Origin: Rhodospirillales bacterium
Lineage (GTDB): Bacteria; Pseudomonadota; Alphaproteobacteria; Acetobacterales; Acetobacteraceae
Direction of reading: 5' to 3'
NCBI GenBank assembly: GCA_017304945.1
Contig: JAFKLG010000074.1
Span: 53,338-117,337 of the forward strand
DNA length: 64,000 nt
The position numbers were made by a program, and so were the translations under genes. The notes under the pieces were generated by a model. The model made no database searches and had not been told where the DNA came from. It saw only the letters and a list, made by a program, of their open reading frames with translations. Numbering within the stretch: position 1 is the stretch's first letter; each line of letters starts with the position of its first letter. Of the stretch, positions 53,700-62,434 are shown piece by piece.

Positions 53700-54703
53700 T
53701 GGACGCGGCGGCCCGGGTGGGAAAGCCGCTGGCGCTCACCATGGGGGATCCCGCCGGCATCGGCGGCGAACTCACGCTGCGCGCCTGGGCGGCGCTGCGC
53801 CAGACCGGACCGGCTTTCGTGGCGCTGGACGATCCGGCGCGGCTGCGCGCGCTCGCCACGCGGTTGGGCCTCGACGTGCCGATCCGCGTGGTCGACAGCG
53901 CCGACGCGGCCGGGTTCGCCGAGGCGCTGCCGGTGCTGCCGGTCCCGCTCGCGGCCGAACCGGTCCCCGGCAAGCCCGATCCGGCCAATGCCGCGGCGGT
54001 GGTCGCCTCGATCGAACGCGCGACGGCCCTGGCGCGGGGCGGAAAAGTGGGCGCCGTCGTCACCAACCCGATCAACAAGGCGGCGCTCTACCAGGCCGGG
54101 TTCTCCTATCCCGGCCATACCGAGTTCCTGGCCGCGCTGACCGGGGCGACCGGGCAGCAGATCATGATGCTGGCGAGCCCGCTGCTGCGGGTGGTGCCGG
54201 TCACCGTGCACGCCTCGCTGCGCGAGTCGATCGCGATGCTGTCGACCGGGATGATCGTGGCGGCGGCGCGGACCACCGCGGCCGCGTTGCGCCGGGATTT
54301 CGGGATCGCGGCGCCCCGCCTCGCGGTCGCCGGCCTCAACCCCCATGCCGGCGAGCAGGGCGCGCTCGGAACCGACGAGCAGACGATGATCGCGCCGGCG
54401 CTGGAGCTGCTGCGCGGAGATGGGCTCGACGTGTCGGGCCCGTGGCCGCCCGACACGATGTTCACCAGGACGGCGCGCGCCCGCTACGACGTGGCGATCT
54501 GCATGTACCACGACCAGGCGCTGATCCCGCTGAAGACGCTGGACATGGACAACGGCGTGAACGTGACGCTGGGGCTGCCGATCGTGCGCACTTCCCCGGA
54601 TCACGGGACGGCCTACGACATCGCGGGACAAGGCATTGCCGACCCGTGCAGCCTGCTGGCGGCGCTGCGGCTGGCCGGAGAGCTGGCTGCGCGGCGGGGC
54701 TGA
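53699..54703 (+). CDS. pdxA: 4-hydroxythreonine-4-phosphate dehydrogenase
   Basis: 334 residues. PdxA oxidises 4-phosphohydroxy-threonine in pyridoxal-phosphate synthesis. Signatures: [55 protein letters not shown] and [17 protein letters not shown]; the three His in GHTE, NPHAGE and YHDQ are the metal ligands. ATG 53699 overlaps the lpdA stop by one base. pdxA is more often found with surA or ksgA; being translationally coupled to lpdA is uncommon and links PLP supply to TCA-cycle expression. A PdxA2-type paralogue function cannot be excluded. Confidence 0.92.
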   Translation: MDAAARVGKPLALTMGDPAGIGGELTLRAWAALRQTGPAFVALDDPARLRALATRLGLDVPIRVVDSADAAGFAEALPVLPVPLAAEPVPGKPDPANAAAVVASIERATALARGGKVGAVVTNPINKAALYQAGFSYPGHTEFLAALTGATGQQIMMLASPLLRVVPVTVHASLRESIAMLSTGMIVAAARTTAAALRRDFGIAAPRLAVAGLNPHAGEQGALGTDEQTMIAPALELLRGDGLDVSGPWPPDTMFTRTARARYDVAICMYHDQALIPLKTLDMDNGVNVTLGLPIVRTSPDHGTAYDIAGQGIADPCSLLAALRLAGELAARRG

Positions 54704-54725
54704 CGCCGCGCGGGTCGAGCGAGGA

Positions 54726-54748
54726 GCGGCCGGAGGGCGTCCGGCCGC
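54726..54748. terminator. Bidirectional hairpin terminator after pdxA
   Basis: GCGGCCGG-AGGGCGT-CCGGCCGC, perfect 8-bp stem with 7-nt loop, between the pdxA stop (54703) and the convergent aminotransferase stop (54757). No T-run. Confidence 0.6.
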
Positions 54749-54756
54749 GTGTCGCC

Positions 54757-56145
54757 TCAGGCCGCCTGGCGGTCGCCCTCGGAAAGCCCGGCATGCACCT
54801 CGTCCAGCGCACGGCCGAAGCGGGTGAACATCTCGCGGATCTCCGCCGCGGTGATGATCAGCGGCGGGCAGAAGCCGAGTGAGTCCCCCATCGCGCGGGT
54901 GATCAGCCCGTGGTCGCGGGCCGCCTTGGCGATCCGCGCGCCGACCTTGGCCGCCGGGGCGAAGCTGCGATGGGTCGCCTTGTCGGCCACCACCTCGATC
55001 GCGCCGATCAGGCCGGTGCCGCGCGCCTCGCCCACCAGCGGGTGATCGGCGAAGCGGCGCAGTTCGGCCAGGAAGGTCGGCGCCACCGACCGGACATGGC
55101 CGAGAACGTCGCGTTCGGCGTAGATCTTCAGCGTCTCCAGCGCCACCGCGGCCGACAGCGGATGGGCGGAATAGGTGAAGCCGTGCCCGAAGAAGCCGCG
55201 GCGCCGCGAGTTGTCCGCCAGCACCTGGTAGATCCGATCGGTCATCATCACGGCCGAGATCGGCGCGTAGGCGGAGGAGAGTGCCTTGGCGACGGTCATG
55301 AAGTCCGGCTGGATGTCGAAGGTCTCGCTGCCCCACATGTTGCCGGTGCGGCAGAAACCGCAGATCACCTCGTCCGCGATCATCAGCATGTCGTAGCGGT
55401 CGAGCACCGCCTTGATCTTGGGGAAGTAGCCGGCCGGCGGCAGGATGACGCCGCCCGCGCCCATCACCGGCTCGGCGATGAACGCCGCGCAGCATTCGGC
55501 GCCGCCCTCGGCGATGATCAGCTCCTCGAGTTCCTCGGCCAGCCGGGTGGCGAAGCTCTCCTCGTCCTCGCCCGGCCGCGCCTCGTGGTAGTGGTGCGGC
55601 GCGGTGGTGTGCACGAAACCGGGCAGCGGCAGGTCGAAATCCGACTGCAGGTGCGGCAGGCCGGTCAGGCTGCCGCTGACGCAGGTGGAGCCGTGGAAGG
55701 CGCGGCGGCGCGCGATCATCTTCTTCTTCCGCGGGCGGCCGAGCGCGTTGTTGTAGTACCAGATCATGCGGACGATGGTGTCGTTCGCTTCCGACCCGGA
55801 GCAGGCGAAGAACACCTTCTGCATCGCCGCCGGCGCCATGCCGAGCAGCGTTTCGGCCAGCTCGACCGCGGGGCCGTGCGACATCCCCGAGTAGACGTGC
55901 TCGTAGGGCAGTTGCGACATCTGCTTCGTCGCGGCCTCGACCAGCCGCTTCTCGCTGAACCCGAGCGACGCGCACCACAGGCCGCTCATGCCCTCGATCA
56001 GCTCCTGGCCGCTCTCCTCGCGGATCCGCACGCCCTCGCCGCCGGTGATGGCGAACGCGCCCGTCTCCTCCAGCGCGCGCCAGTCGGTTTGCGGATGCAG
56101 CAGTACGGCGGGATCGCGGCGGCTCAGGGAATTGGGGATCGACAT
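54757..56145 (-). CDS. Class III PLP aminotransferase (omega-amino acid type)
   Basis: 462 residues of the class III (ornithine/omega) aminotransferases. Landmarks: FACSGSEANDTIVRMIWYYN, AFHGSTCVSGSLTGL, IADEVICGFCRTGNMWGSE (Asp258) and TVAKALSSAYAPISA with Lys287, the PLP lysine, then FGHGFTYSAHPLSAAVALE. It probably moves the amino group of a primary amine or omega-amino acid to pyruvate or 2-oxoglutarate. ATG 56145 is the family-typical start. An Lrp gene ends up immediately upstream on the same strand and an amino-acid-oxidase-like gene diverges, which suggests amine or amino-acid catabolism under Lrp control. Confidence 0.9.
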   Translation of the reverse strand: MSIPNSLSRRDPAVLLHPQTDWRALEETGAFAITGGEGVRIREESGQELIEGMSGLWCASLGFSEKRLVEAATKQMSQLPYEHVYSGMSHGPAVELAETLLGMAPAAMQKVFFACSGSEANDTIVRMIWYYNNALGRPRKKKMIARRRAFHGSTCVSGSLTGLPHLQSDFDLPLPGFVHTTAPHHYHEARPGEDEESFATRLAEELEELIIAEGGAECCAAFIAEPVMGAGGVILPPAGYFPKIKAVLDRYDMLMIADEVICGFCRTGNMWGSETFDIQPDFMTVAKALSSAYAPISAVMMTDRIYQVLADNSRRRGFFGHGFTYSAHPLSAAVALETLKIYAERDVLGHVRSVAPTFLAELRRFADHPLVGEARGTGLIGAIEVVADKATHRSFAPAAKVGARIAKAARDHGLITRAMGDSLGFCPPLIITAAEIREMFTRFGRALDEVHAGLSEGDRQAA

Positions 56146-56261
56146 CGCGTGGCACCTTCCATCTGGTGCGAGCACGCTATCCGAGGCTTGGGAGAATGGG
56201 TTGCCGTTCATGCCGGCCCTGGTGGCAGGTCCTGCCGTTTGCACGCGGCGCGGCGGCTGAT

Positions 56262-56759
56262 TCAACTGGAGGGCGGCAATCCCTCATGCGGGAACAGCGT
56301 CGCGAGCGGCAGCGCGCTGCGCCGCAGCGGCGTCTTCAGCACCACGTAGCTGAAGTATTTCTCGATGCCGATATCCATCTCGAGCAGGCGCTCCATCAAC
56401 GCCTGGTAATCGTCGATCCCCGCCGTGACGCTCTTCATCAGGTAGTCGTAGCCGCCGGAGATCAGGTTGCATTCGACGATGTGGTGGATCTTCTCGATCG
56501 CCGCGACGAAGCGGCCGAAATCCGGTGGCCGGTGGCTCTTGAGCGTCACCTCGGTGAACACGGTCAGGGTCTGCCCGAGCTTGGCGATGTCGATGTTGGC
56601 GACGTAGCCGGTGATGTAGCCCTCCGCCTGCAGCCGTCGCACGCGCTGCAGGCACGGGCTCGGAGTCAGGTTGACCAGCTCTGCCAGTTCGGCGTTGGTC
56701 AGCCGGCCGTTCTTCTGCAGCTCGCACATGATGCGAAGGTCGATACGATCCAGTCTCAT
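56262..56759 (-). CDS. Lrp/AsnC-family transcriptional regulator
   Basis: 165 residues. Helix-turn-helix at ~1-60 (RLDRIDLRIMCELQKNGRLT, NAELAELVNLTPSPCLQRVR) followed by the RAM/AsnC ligand domain (VECNLISGGYDYLMKSVTAG). ATG 56759 is used because the family starts with L/MDRIDLRIL. It is 116 bp upstream of the class III aminotransferase on the same strand and 209 bp from the divergent FAD oxidoreductase. Local control of these two catabolic genes in response to an amino acid is the likely role. Confidence 0.92.
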   Translation of the reverse strand: MRLDRIDLRIMCELQKNGRLTNAELAELVNLTPSPCLQRVRRLQAEGYITGYVANIDIAKLGQTLTVFTEVTLKSHRPPDFGRFVAAIEKIHHIVECNLISGGYDYLMKSVTAGIDDYQALMERLLEMDIGIEKYFSYVVLKTPLRRSALPLATLFPHEGLPPSS

Positions 56760-56968
56760 CGGTCTTGGCCTGGGGGTGGCGCTCGCCGCCGACAGCAGTT
56801 TCAGAGGACAAACCAGTCTATAGCAAGCAAGCGGCCCCGCCCACGCGACGGCCCTGGGCTTCGGCGCCCCGCGCGCGCAGCACAATCTGCTGCACGCATG
56901 CGCTCATTCGGCACCACTCGCCGGACCGCCGCCTCCATAGAGTGGCGCGCCACACCGAAAGCAGCCAG

Positions 56969-58294
56969 ATGCCCGCACCGCTCGTTTCCGTCGAAAGCAG
57001 CCCCAGCCTGCCGCGCGAGGCGGATGTCGTGGTGATCGGTGCCGGGATCGTGGGCAGCTTCGCCGCCTACCATCTCGCCCGCCGCGGACTGTCCGTCGCC
57101 CTGGTCGAGAAGGGCGCGGTCGGCGCCGAGCAGTCCAGCCGCAACTGGGGATGGTGCCGCCAGCAGAACCGCGACGCGCGGGAACTGCCCATGGCGACGC
57201 GCAGCCTCGCGCTGTGGGAGCAGTTCGCCGCCGACACCGGCGAGGACACCGGGTTCCGCCGCTGCGGCCTGCTGTATCTCAGCAATGACGAGGCGGAACT
57301 CGCGCAATGGGCCAAGTGGCGGGAGGTGGCGCGCGCGTTCGGACTGGAGACGCACATCCTGACCTCCGCGGAGGCGACGGCGCGCGGCCAGGCGAGCGGA
57401 CGGGTCTGGCAGGGCGGCGTGTACTCGCCGACCGACGGAACGGCGGATCCGTCGCGCGCGGCGCCGGCCGTGGCCCGCGCGCTGCTCAGGGCCGGCGGCA
57501 CCGTGCACCAGGCCTGCGCTGCGCGGGGGCTGGAGCTCGAAGGCGGTCGCGTCGCCGGGGTGGTGACCGAGACGGGCACCATCCGCACCCGCAACGCGGT
57601 GCTGGCCGGCGGCGCCTGGGCCTCCTCGTTCTGCCGACAGCTCGGCGTCGTCTTCCCGCAGGCCTCGGTCCGCCAGAGCAGCCTCGCGGTTGGGCCCGGC
57701 GCACCCGGCCTGCCGGATGCGCTGCACACCGCCGCGGTGTCGATCACCAAACGCGGTGACGGCGGCTACACGCTGGCGATCAGCGGGCGCGCCCGGGTCG
57801 ACGTGACGCCCCAGCAGCTCCGCTTCGCGACACGCTTCATCCCCATGTTCGCCAAGCGCTGGCGCCTGCTGGCGCCGGGCGGGCTCGAGGGCGTGCGCTC
57901 CGGCCATGAGACGCTGCGCCGCTGGCGGCTCGACCGCCCGACGCCGATGGAGCGCGTGCGGGTGCTCGATCCGAAGCCGGATCCCGTGTCGATCCGCGCC
58001 ACATACCAGCGCGCGCTGGACCTGATGCCGGAGCTGCGCGGGGTGCCGATCACCGCGTCCTGGGCGGGCTACATCGACAGTACGCCGGACGGCGTGCCGT
58101 CCATCGGTCCGGTGGCCGAGGTGCCGGGACTGGTGCTGGCGGCCGGGTTCTCCGGCCACGGGTTCGGCATCGGCCCCGGCACGGGCGAGCTGGTGGCGGA
58201 TCTGGTGACCGGCGCGACCCCGGCGGTGCGGGCGAAGGATTTCGATCCGGCGCGACTGACCGCCTCGGCGCGCGGCAAGGTTGCCGATTTCTGA
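56969..58294 (+). CDS. FAD-dependent oxidoreductase, DAO (amino acid oxidase) family
   Basis: 441 residues. N-terminal FAD motif ADVVVIGAGIVGSFAAYHLA, then EKGAVGAEQSSRNWGWCRQQ, where SSRNWG matches the flavin-binding S-x-R-N-x-G of sarcosine/glycine oxidase relatives. The end, GFSGHGFGIGPGTGELVADL, is the typical C-terminal FAD contact. It should deaminate or demethylate an amino acid or amine, giving H2O2 or passing electrons to the chain. ATG 56969 starts just before the Rossmann strand. Divergent from the lrp gene. Confidence 0.87.
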   Translation: MPAPLVSVESSPSLPREADVVVIGAGIVGSFAAYHLARRGLSVALVEKGAVGAEQSSRNWGWCRQQNRDARELPMATRSLALWEQFAADTGEDTGFRRCGLLYLSNDEAELAQWAKWREVARAFGLETHILTSAEATARGQASGRVWQGGVYSPTDGTADPSRAAPAVARALLRAGGTVHQACAARGLELEGGRVAGVVTETGTIRTRNAVLAGGAWASSFCRQLGVVFPQASVRQSSLAVGPGAPGLPDALHTAAVSITKRGDGGYTLAISGRARVDVTPQQLRFATRFIPMFAKRWRLLAPGGLEGVRSGHETLRRWRLDRPTPMERVRVLDPKPDPVSIRATYQRALDLMPELRGVPITASWAGYIDSTPDGVPSIGPVAEVPGLVLAAGFSGHGFGIGPGTGELVADLVTGATPAVRAKDFDPARLTASARGKVADF

Positions 58295-58344
58295 GTCGTC
58301 GCGGGCCGAGGGCGGCGGGGGCGACAGGCCCGCCGGGCACGGGT

Positions 58345-58371
58345 GGCGCATCCGCGCTCCGCGGACGCGCC
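58345..58371. terminator. Hairpin between convergent genes
   Basis: GGCGC-A-TCCGC (58345-58355) pairs with GCGGA-C-GCGCC (58361-58371): 10 paired bases, one internal mismatch, 5-nt loop. It lies between the FAD oxidoreductase stop and the stop of the convergent GNAT gene. Confidence 0.55.
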
Positions 58372-58372
58372 G

Positions 58373-59266
58373 TCAGCACAGGGCGTGGCTGGCGAGACCG
58401 TAGCTGGCTGGCGCCCCGGGCACGGCCGCGGCGAACGGGTCGCCGCCCCGCGTCATGGTGAGCAGCGTGTCGACTCGCGTCAGGCCGGTCGCTTCCAGCA
58501 GGGCGACGAAGGATCCCTGCTCCTGGTAAGTGTCGAGGCGGACGAACCGGCCCGCTTGCGCGGCGAGGCAGGGCCAGGTCACCGCGATCGCATCCGCGTC
58601 GTCATGCGCCACCACCGGGCCGATGACGTGCCCGCGCCCGAATGGCCGGCACAGCGCGAAGGCGGTTAGCCGGCCCTTCCGCCAGAGCCCCACGCCCGTG
58701 GACTGCTCCAGCACGGCGCCCAGCACCGCCGGCCGTGGCGCACCGAAGGCGGCCCGATCCAGGTCCAGCAGCGCGGGGTCGAGCGGCCCCGTCAGCGGCC
58801 GAATCTCGGCGTCGATGGCCGGCGGCGGCCGGGTCGCCGCCAGCGTGACGATGCCCTGGTGCTGCACCACCATGCGCCGGGGCAGGAAGCCCAGTGAGAG
58901 ATACAGGCGCTGCGCGGTCCATGCGGTCTGCAGCCGCGCCGTCCGGGGGCCCGCCTGCGCCAGGACGCCCTCGGTCAGCCAGCGCGCCAGCCCCTCGCCC
59001 TGCAGCCGCGGCGAGGTGAGGGTCATGCCGATCGTCGCGTGATCGTCGCTGGCGGGAAACCACATGGCGGTGCCCAGCACGCGGCCGATCTCGTCGCGCG
59101 CCGCCAGCCCGGCGCCGATCTCCAGCAGCCGCAGCCAGTCCTCCTCGCGATGCGGCCAGCCATGTGACAGGGACAGCGCGTGGAGGTCTGCCACGGGCAC
59201 GGCGGCGATAGCGCAAAGTTCGGCCTGGTAGGCGCCGATCTGCTTCTGAGCCGACTGATCGCTCAT
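58373..59266 (-). CDS. GNAT-type acetyltransferase, two-domain (copy A)
   Basis: 297 residues. The first ~140 form a GNAT fold (ALSLSHGWPHREEDWLRLLE, GRVLGTAMWFP, TLTSPRLQGEGLARWL in the acetyl-CoA loop position). The second half (RAAFGAPRPAVLGAVLEQS, AFALCRPFGRGHVIGPVVAH, GRFVRLDTYQEQGSFVALLE) is the C-terminal domain of the YitH/Acetyltransf_18 type. The R/Q-x-x-G-x-G/A motif is weak here (RLQGEGLA). ATG 59266 is the natural start. Clearly paralogous to the divergent gene at 59438 along its whole length. Substrate unknown. Confidence 0.8.
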   Translation of the reverse strand: MSDQSAQKQIGAYQAELCAIAAVPVADLHALSLSHGWPHREEDWLRLLEIGAGLAARDEIGRVLGTAMWFPASDDHATIGMTLTSPRLQGEGLARWLTEGVLAQAGPRTARLQTAWTAQRLYLSLGFLPRRMVVQHQGIVTLAATRPPPAIDAEIRPLTGPLDPALLDLDRAAFGAPRPAVLGAVLEQSTGVGLWRKGRLTAFALCRPFGRGHVIGPVVAHDDADAIAVTWPCLAAQAGRFVRLDTYQEQGSFVALLEATGLTRVDTLLTMTRGGDPFAAAVPGAPASYGLASHALC

Positions 59267-59437
59267 GATCGGGCCCGACTCTAGGGTGGTCCCGCGGCGC
59301 CAGCAATGCGATGGCACGTCGGCAGGCGGCATTTCCTGCCGAATCCGCCATGCAAACAACCGAACCTGCCGGTCCGCGCGGGCTATGGATGGGCACGATT
59401 CCAGCCCCGCGCCGCCGGCGCAAACCGGAGCCTGCCG

Positions 59438-60274
59438 ATGCCGCAAGACGACACCGCAATCGTGCCGATGACGCCGGACCACCTCGACGCGGCCGTCGCG
59501 CTGTCGGTCGAGGCGGGCTGGCCTCACCGCCGCGCAGATTGGGAGCTCGTACTCGGCCTCGGCGAGGGGCGTGTCGCGCTCGACCGGGCCGGACAGGTGC
59601 TCGGCACCGTCCTGTTCCTGCCGTTCGGCTCGACGGCCGGCGCCATCTGCATGGTGATCGTGAGCGAGCGTCTGCGCGGTCGCGGGATCGGCCGGCGCTT
59701 GTTCACCGCCGCCATGGAGCTCGCCGGGCCGCGCGTCCTGCGCCTGACCGCGTCGCCGCAAGGCGAGCCGCTGTATCGCAGCATGGGGTTCGAGCCGCAG
59801 GAGTACATCTTCCAGCGCCAGGGCGTCGTGCGGGCGGTCGAAGCGATCCCGGGGCCGGAGCTCGCCCGTCCCGACGACCTCGCGCAGATCATCGCGCTCG
59901 ATGCCGCGGCCTTCGGGACCGACCGGTCCGCGCTGCTCACCGCGATCGCTGCCCGCGGCCGTTTCGCCGTGATCCGCCAGGGCGATCGGGTGCGCTCCTT
60001 CGCGGCCTGCCGGACCTTCGGGCGCGGCGAGCTGATCGGCCCGGCCGTGGTGTCCGAGGACGCGGACGCCAAGGCCCTGCTCGCCTTCCTGGCACGCGAG
60101 TGCGAGGGGCGGTTCGTGCGTCTGGACCTCATGCCGGGCACGGGGCTCGAGCCATGGCTCGATCAGATCGGCCTGATGGAGGTCGATACCGCCCTGGTGA
60201 TGTGGACCGAGGCGCCGCAACTCGCCGCCGGCGGGCCGCGCACCGTCGTGCTGGCGGCTCAGGCGGTGGGCTGA
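59438..60274 (+). CDS. GNAT-type acetyltransferase, two-domain (copy B)
   Basis: 278 residues, same architecture as copy A: MTPDHLDAAVALSVEAGWPH, GQVLGTVLFLPFGS, and the acetyl-CoA loop VSERLRGRGIGRRLFTAAME, which has the canonical R-G-R-G-I-G. The second half mirrors copy A (LDAAAFGTDRSALLTAIAAR, SFAACRTFGRGELIGPAVVS, GRFVRLDLMPGTGLEPWLDQ). GGAG precedes ATG 59438. The two copies diverge from a 171-bp gap. Copy B keeps a better acetyl-CoA site, so copy A may have changed substrate or activity. Confidence 0.83.
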   Translation: MPQDDTAIVPMTPDHLDAAVALSVEAGWPHRRADWELVLGLGEGRVALDRAGQVLGTVLFLPFGSTAGAICMVIVSERLRGRGIGRRLFTAAMELAGPRVLRLTASPQGEPLYRSMGFEPQEYIFQRQGVVRAVEAIPGPELARPDDLAQIIALDAAAFGTDRSALLTAIAARGRFAVIRQGDRVRSFAACRTFGRGELIGPAVVSEDADAKALLAFLARECEGRFVRLDLMPGTGLEPWLDQIGLMEVDTALVMWTEAPQLAAGGPRTVVLAAQAVG

Positions 60275-60390
60275 ACGCGCCGCAGGTTCGATCGGCGGCG
60301 GCGTGCCTGCGGGGGAACGGGGGTTCGGACGCCGGATTTACGCGGCCGGGCGAGGGTCTCGCGCCACCCGGGTCGCGGCATGGGTGGGTT

Positions 60391-60436
60391 GGGCCGGCCA
60401 CTCCCTGGGCCGGCCAGTCCTTGGCCCGGTCAGTCC
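60391..60436 (+). repeat. Three tandem 14-16 bp repeats
   Basis: GGGCCGGCCACTCCCT (60391), GGGCCGGCCAGTCCTT (60407) and GGCCCGGTCAGTCC (60423). They fill the end of the gap between convergent genes and run 7 bp into the 3' end of the hydrolase gene. GGCCGGCC is itself palindromic. Possibly a termination region. Confidence 0.5.
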
Positions 60437-61236
60437 GCGGAGGCTGCCCGCGCGACGCTGAGCCCGAAGCGGCTCTCCTCGACATAGGCGCGCACCGCCT
60501 CGCCGAACTGCTCGAAGATGCGGCGGGAAACGGCGTCCTCGGGCCAGTCGTATTCCGGGTGCCACTGCACGCCCACCGCGAAGCCGGGGGCAGGGCCGGC
60601 GCTGGTGGCGACCACGTGCACCGCCTCGATCGTGCCGTCCGGGGCGACCGCGTCCACCACGAGCCCGGGCGCCAGCCGGTCCACGCCCTGGTTGTGCAGC
60701 GAGTTGACCGCGATCTCGGTCGCGCCGGCCAGCCGGTGCAGCCAGCTCCCCTGCGTGATCCGCACGCTATGTGCCTTGCCCTGGCGCACCTTGGCCGAGG
60801 GCTGCATCGGGGTGGAGTGATCGAGCCGGTCCGGCAGGTCCTGCAGCCGCTGGTGCAGCGAGCCGCCCAACGCGACGTTCAGCTCCTGAAAGCCGCGGCA
60901 GATCGCCAGCACCGGCACGCCGCGCTGCACCGCCGCGCGGATCAGCGGCAGGGTGGCGGCATCGCGCGCCGGATCCTCGGGCGTGCCCTCGGCATGCGGG
61001 GGACCGCCATACAGGCTGGGCTGCACGTTGGAGCGGCTGCCGGTCAGGATGATCCCGTCCAGCCGGTCCAGCAGCGTTTCCGCATCGGCGGTGGGTCCGT
61101 TGGCGGGGATCAGCACGGGGACCGCCCCGATCACGAGATCGCTCGCACGGACATAAGTGTCGGAAGCGGCATGGTTCGGCATTCCGAAGACGCCGAACTG
61201 CTTGGTGCAGCAACTGATACCGACGAGTGGCTTCAT
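60430..61236 (-). CDS. Class I glutamine amidotransferase-like, gamma-glutamyl-GABA hydrolase (PuuD) family
   Basis: 268 residues. The nucleophile Cys113 sits in PVLAICRGFQELNVALGGSL, and the other catalytic residues His226 and Glu228 are in VGVQWHPEYD. It begins KPLVGISCCTKQFG and has LDGIILTGSRSNVQPSLYGG, both typical of the PuuD group that cleaves gamma-glutamyl amides from putrescine/GABA breakdown. No puuABC partners are nearby, so the amide substrate is open. ATG 61236 is chosen from family alignment; the upstream sequence GAGGTGATGAAG lies somewhat far for a ribosome site. Confidence 0.87.
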   Translation of the reverse strand: MKPLVGISCCTKQFGVFGMPNHAASDTYVRASDLVIGAVPVLIPANGPTADAETLLDRLDGIILTGSRSNVQPSLYGGPPHAEGTPEDPARDAATLPLIRAAVQRGVPVLAICRGFQELNVALGGSLHQRLQDLPDRLDHSTPMQPSAKVRQGKAHSVRITQGSWLHRLAGATEIAVNSLHNQGVDRLAPGLVVDAVAPDGTIEAVHVVATSAGPAPGFAVGVQWHPEYDWPEDAVSRRIFEQFGEAVRAYVEESRFGLSVARAASAD

Positions 61237-61372
61237 CACAGCGACTTCATCACCTCGGGGTGCACCCCGAAACCTGTGTCGAACCGGAGGATAGTCCACG
61301 CCCGGGATGGCAAAATGAAGACAATTCTTGCGGCACTGCCGCATGACCGGCATGCGGCGTGGCGGTTTTGCC

Positions 61373-61852
61373 TCAATGTGGCTTGCTCGCCGGGGGTGGC
61401 GCCGGGGCAGGGGGCTGCGCCGGCCCCGGCCGAGCGGGGGGCGCCGGTCGCGACTCGGGCGACGATTCGGCGAGGCCGATCGCGGCATAAAGCCGTGTCG
61501 CCGGCGGCCAGGCGGCCATCACGGCCTGCCGGCCGATCACCCCCGCCACTCCCAGCAGGATCAGCAGCAGGACGCTTCCCGCCCAGGCGGCGCGCAGCCC
61601 CCAGCCTGGGCCGGCCGGCGCCGGTGCAGGGATCGCCGGGGCCGCGCGGCGCGGCGGCGGGGCCTCCGGGTCGGCGGCGTCGGACTCGTCCCCGGCATGC
61701 GGGTCCAACGGCACCGGCGGCGGCAGGTCGCCATCGAGTGACAGCGGCACCCATTGATGGCCGCAGCGGGCGCAGCGCGTCCGGCGGCCGGGCGCGAGCA
61801 GCGTGTCGGGCACCTCGTACGCCGCGGCGCAGGCGGGGCAGGCGATGCGCAT
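61373..61852 (-). CDS. Zinc-ribbon (MJ0042-type) single-pass membrane protein
   Basis: 159 residues. The N-terminal zinc ribbon has Cys5, Cys8, Cys27 and Cys30 (IACPACAAAYEVPDTLL ... RCARCGHQW), the MJ0042 pattern with the standard YEVPDTLL phrase. A Pro/Ala-rich linker follows, then one membrane helix at ~85-108 (AAWAGSVLLLILLGVAGVIG) and a Pro-rich tail. Such proteins occur widely in alphaproteobacteria, often near ftsX-like or envelope genes; function is unknown. It lies 136 bp upstream of the hydrolase gene on the same strand and is divergent from the thioesterase. Confidence 0.83.
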   Translation of the reverse strand: MRIACPACAAAYEVPDTLLAPGRRTRCARCGHQWVPLSLDGDLPPPVPLDPHAGDESDAADPEAPPPRRAAPAIPAPAPAGPGWGLRAAWAGSVLLLILLGVAGVIGRQAVMAAWPPATRLYAAIGLAESSPESRPAPPARPGPAQPPAPAPPPASKPH

Positions 61853-61996
61853 GGGACGCGACGAACTCCGAATGCGGCGGGCTCACGGGAACGTGAGGCG
61901 CCGCGACCCCGCTTGCAATCCCCTCCGCCGGTCGGACTTGCCCGGCGCGCCGCACCTCCGCACTCTGGGTCGTGATCCGAGGAGCAAGAAACGCCC

Positions 61997-62434
61997 ATGA
62001 GCCGTCCCCCGCCTGGCCGCCGAACCGACTACCGCTGGTTCCACGCCATCACCACGCGCTGGATGGACAACGACGTGTTCCAGCACGTGAACAACGTGAA
62101 CTACTTCTCCTACTTCGACACCGCCGTGACCTATTACGAGATGACCGAGAAGGTGGTCGGCCTGTTCGAGGGGCCGATCCATTGCGTGGTCGCCGAGGTC
62201 ACCTGCCGGTATCACAGCTCGCTCTCCTTCCCCGACCGCGTCACCGTCGGGCTGCGCGTCGCCCAGGTGGGCCGCAGCTCCGTCCGCTACGAGATCGGCG
62301 TGTTCCGCAACGATGAGGACGTGGCCGCGGCCGAGGGCCACTTCATCCACGTCTTCGTGGAACGCGGCAGCCAGCGTCCGGTGCCGATCCCCGACGAGTC
62401 CCGCGCCCTGCTCCAGCGCATCGCGGTCGGCTGA
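61997..62434 (+). CDS. Acyl-CoA thioesterase, 4HBT hotdog fold (FadM/YbgC-like)
   Basis: 145 residues. Hotdog-fold signature TTRWMDNDVFQHVNNVNYFS: the Asp in WMDND and the following HVNN helix start form the 4HBT-II active site. Next come AVTYYEMTEKVVG and the strand VAEVTCRYHSSLSFPD. It should hydrolyse an acyl- or aryl-CoA. ATG 61997 is used. Its stop overlaps the glucosidase ATG (TGATG), a coupling with no obvious metabolic logic. Confidence 0.9.
   Translation: MSRPPPGRRTDYRWFHAITTRWMDNDVFQHVNNVNYFSYFDTAVTYYEMTEKVVGLFEGPIHCVVAEVTCRYHSSLSFPDRVTVGLRVAQVGRSSVRYEIGVFRNDEDVAAAEGHFIHVFVERGSQRPVPIPDESRALLQRIAVG

Noticed and set aside
53417..56155. Minus-strand open frame of 912 codons
   Set aside because: Runs across lpdA and pdxA antisense and the aminotransferase out of frame; no domain.
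61236..61955. Minus-strand open frame overlapping the zinc-ribbon gene
   Set aside because: Out of frame with the zinc ribbon, whose four cysteines and membrane helix identify the real reading frame.
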